Below, one piece after another: positions 51,684 through 51,684 of a DNA stretch of 51,684 nucleotides. The translations under genes and the position numbers were made by a program. The stretch spans positions 1 through 51,684 of the forward strand of contig NZ_JPQO01000145.1 in the NCBI RefSeq assembly GCF_000773685.1, in the 5' to 3' direction. The stretch is from Acinetobacter sp. HR7. GTDB taxonomy: Bacteria; Pseudomonadota; Gammaproteobacteria; Pseudomonadales; Moraxellaceae. The notes below the pieces were generated by a model that made no database searches, was not told the DNA's origin, and was given only the letters and a program-made list of their open reading frames with translations. The stretch's first letter is position 1, and every line of letters starts with the position of its first letter.

Positions 51684-51684
51684 A

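Noticed and set aside
1..51684. The window as a circular plasmid or phage because the ends match
   Set aside because: The end match is an inverted repeat, not a direct overlap, and there are no replication, partition, capsid or integrase genes.

Overview
The window looks like a chromosomal contig from an Acinetobacter-type gammaproteobacterium. The evidence is A+T-rich intergenic DNA, a betT / betIBA choline locus with a BetI-type palindrome, an otsBA pair, a TorF-family porin, an OsmC-YcaO fusion protein and the general style of the proteins. I see no rRNA, tRNA or CRISPR array. The two ends of the window carry a perfect 19-bp inverted repeat (1-19 and 51665-51683), as if both ends run into copies of one insertion sequence. 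The left copy truncates a MASE3-PAS sensor gene.

Layout. 1-2.5 kb: the broken MASE3-PAS gene and a zinc-binding (CZB) diguanylate cyclase. 2.5-10.6 kb: a complete Nit1C cluster, nitBCDEFGH on the minus strand, with its divergent sigma54 activator nitA. This cluster has been linked to cyanide assimilation as a nitrogen source. 10.8-14.5 kb: a GAF-PAS-PAS-GGDEF-EAL phosphodiesterase, a conserved hypothetical protein, and a candidate CsrA/RsmA-binding small RNA preceded by a GacA-like box. 14.6-20.2 kb: a sorbosone-dehydrogenase-like lipoprotein, a PP2C phosphatase-kinase fusion, a formate/nitrite-family channel, cyanase and a metallophosphatase. 20.2-31 kb: a purine or nucleoside ABC importer with an amidohydrolase, a guanine-deaminase-like protein, two paralogous Rieske oxygenases and a LysR regulator. 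31-38.4 kb: a CocE/NonD hydrolase, a tnpB with a premature stop, otsBA and an MFS transporter. 38.6-41 kb: a decaying four-gene cluster of glycosyltransferase, methyltransferase, PIG-L deacetylase and acyl-CoA dehydrogenase. 41.2-51.7 kb: OsmC-YcaO, TorF-like porin, betA-betB-betI, divergent betT, a MarC-family protein and a small ORF.

The unifying theme of the left half is scavenging of nitrogen from unusual sources under sigma54 control. Good GG-N10-GC (-24/-12) promoters stand before nitB, the formate/nitrite channel, cynS and the BMP-type binding protein, and a weaker one before the LysR gene. The channel gene has an added layer. Its leader can form two hexaloop hairpins (AnnGnn loops) overlapping an intrinsic terminator, the signature of ANTAR (NasT-type) antitermination. 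Three related TATGAAATTTCRTA-type dyads sit between nitB and nitA, and related palindromes lie upstream of the small RNA and at the cynS promoter.

Several genes are damaged: frameshifts in the MASE3 gene and the acyl-CoA dehydrogenase, in-frame stops in tnpB and the methyltransferase, and a deletion fusing the methyltransferase to the glycosyltransferase. Some single-base lesions could be sequencing errors in short homopolymers. All calls are from reading the sequence; no database search was run.
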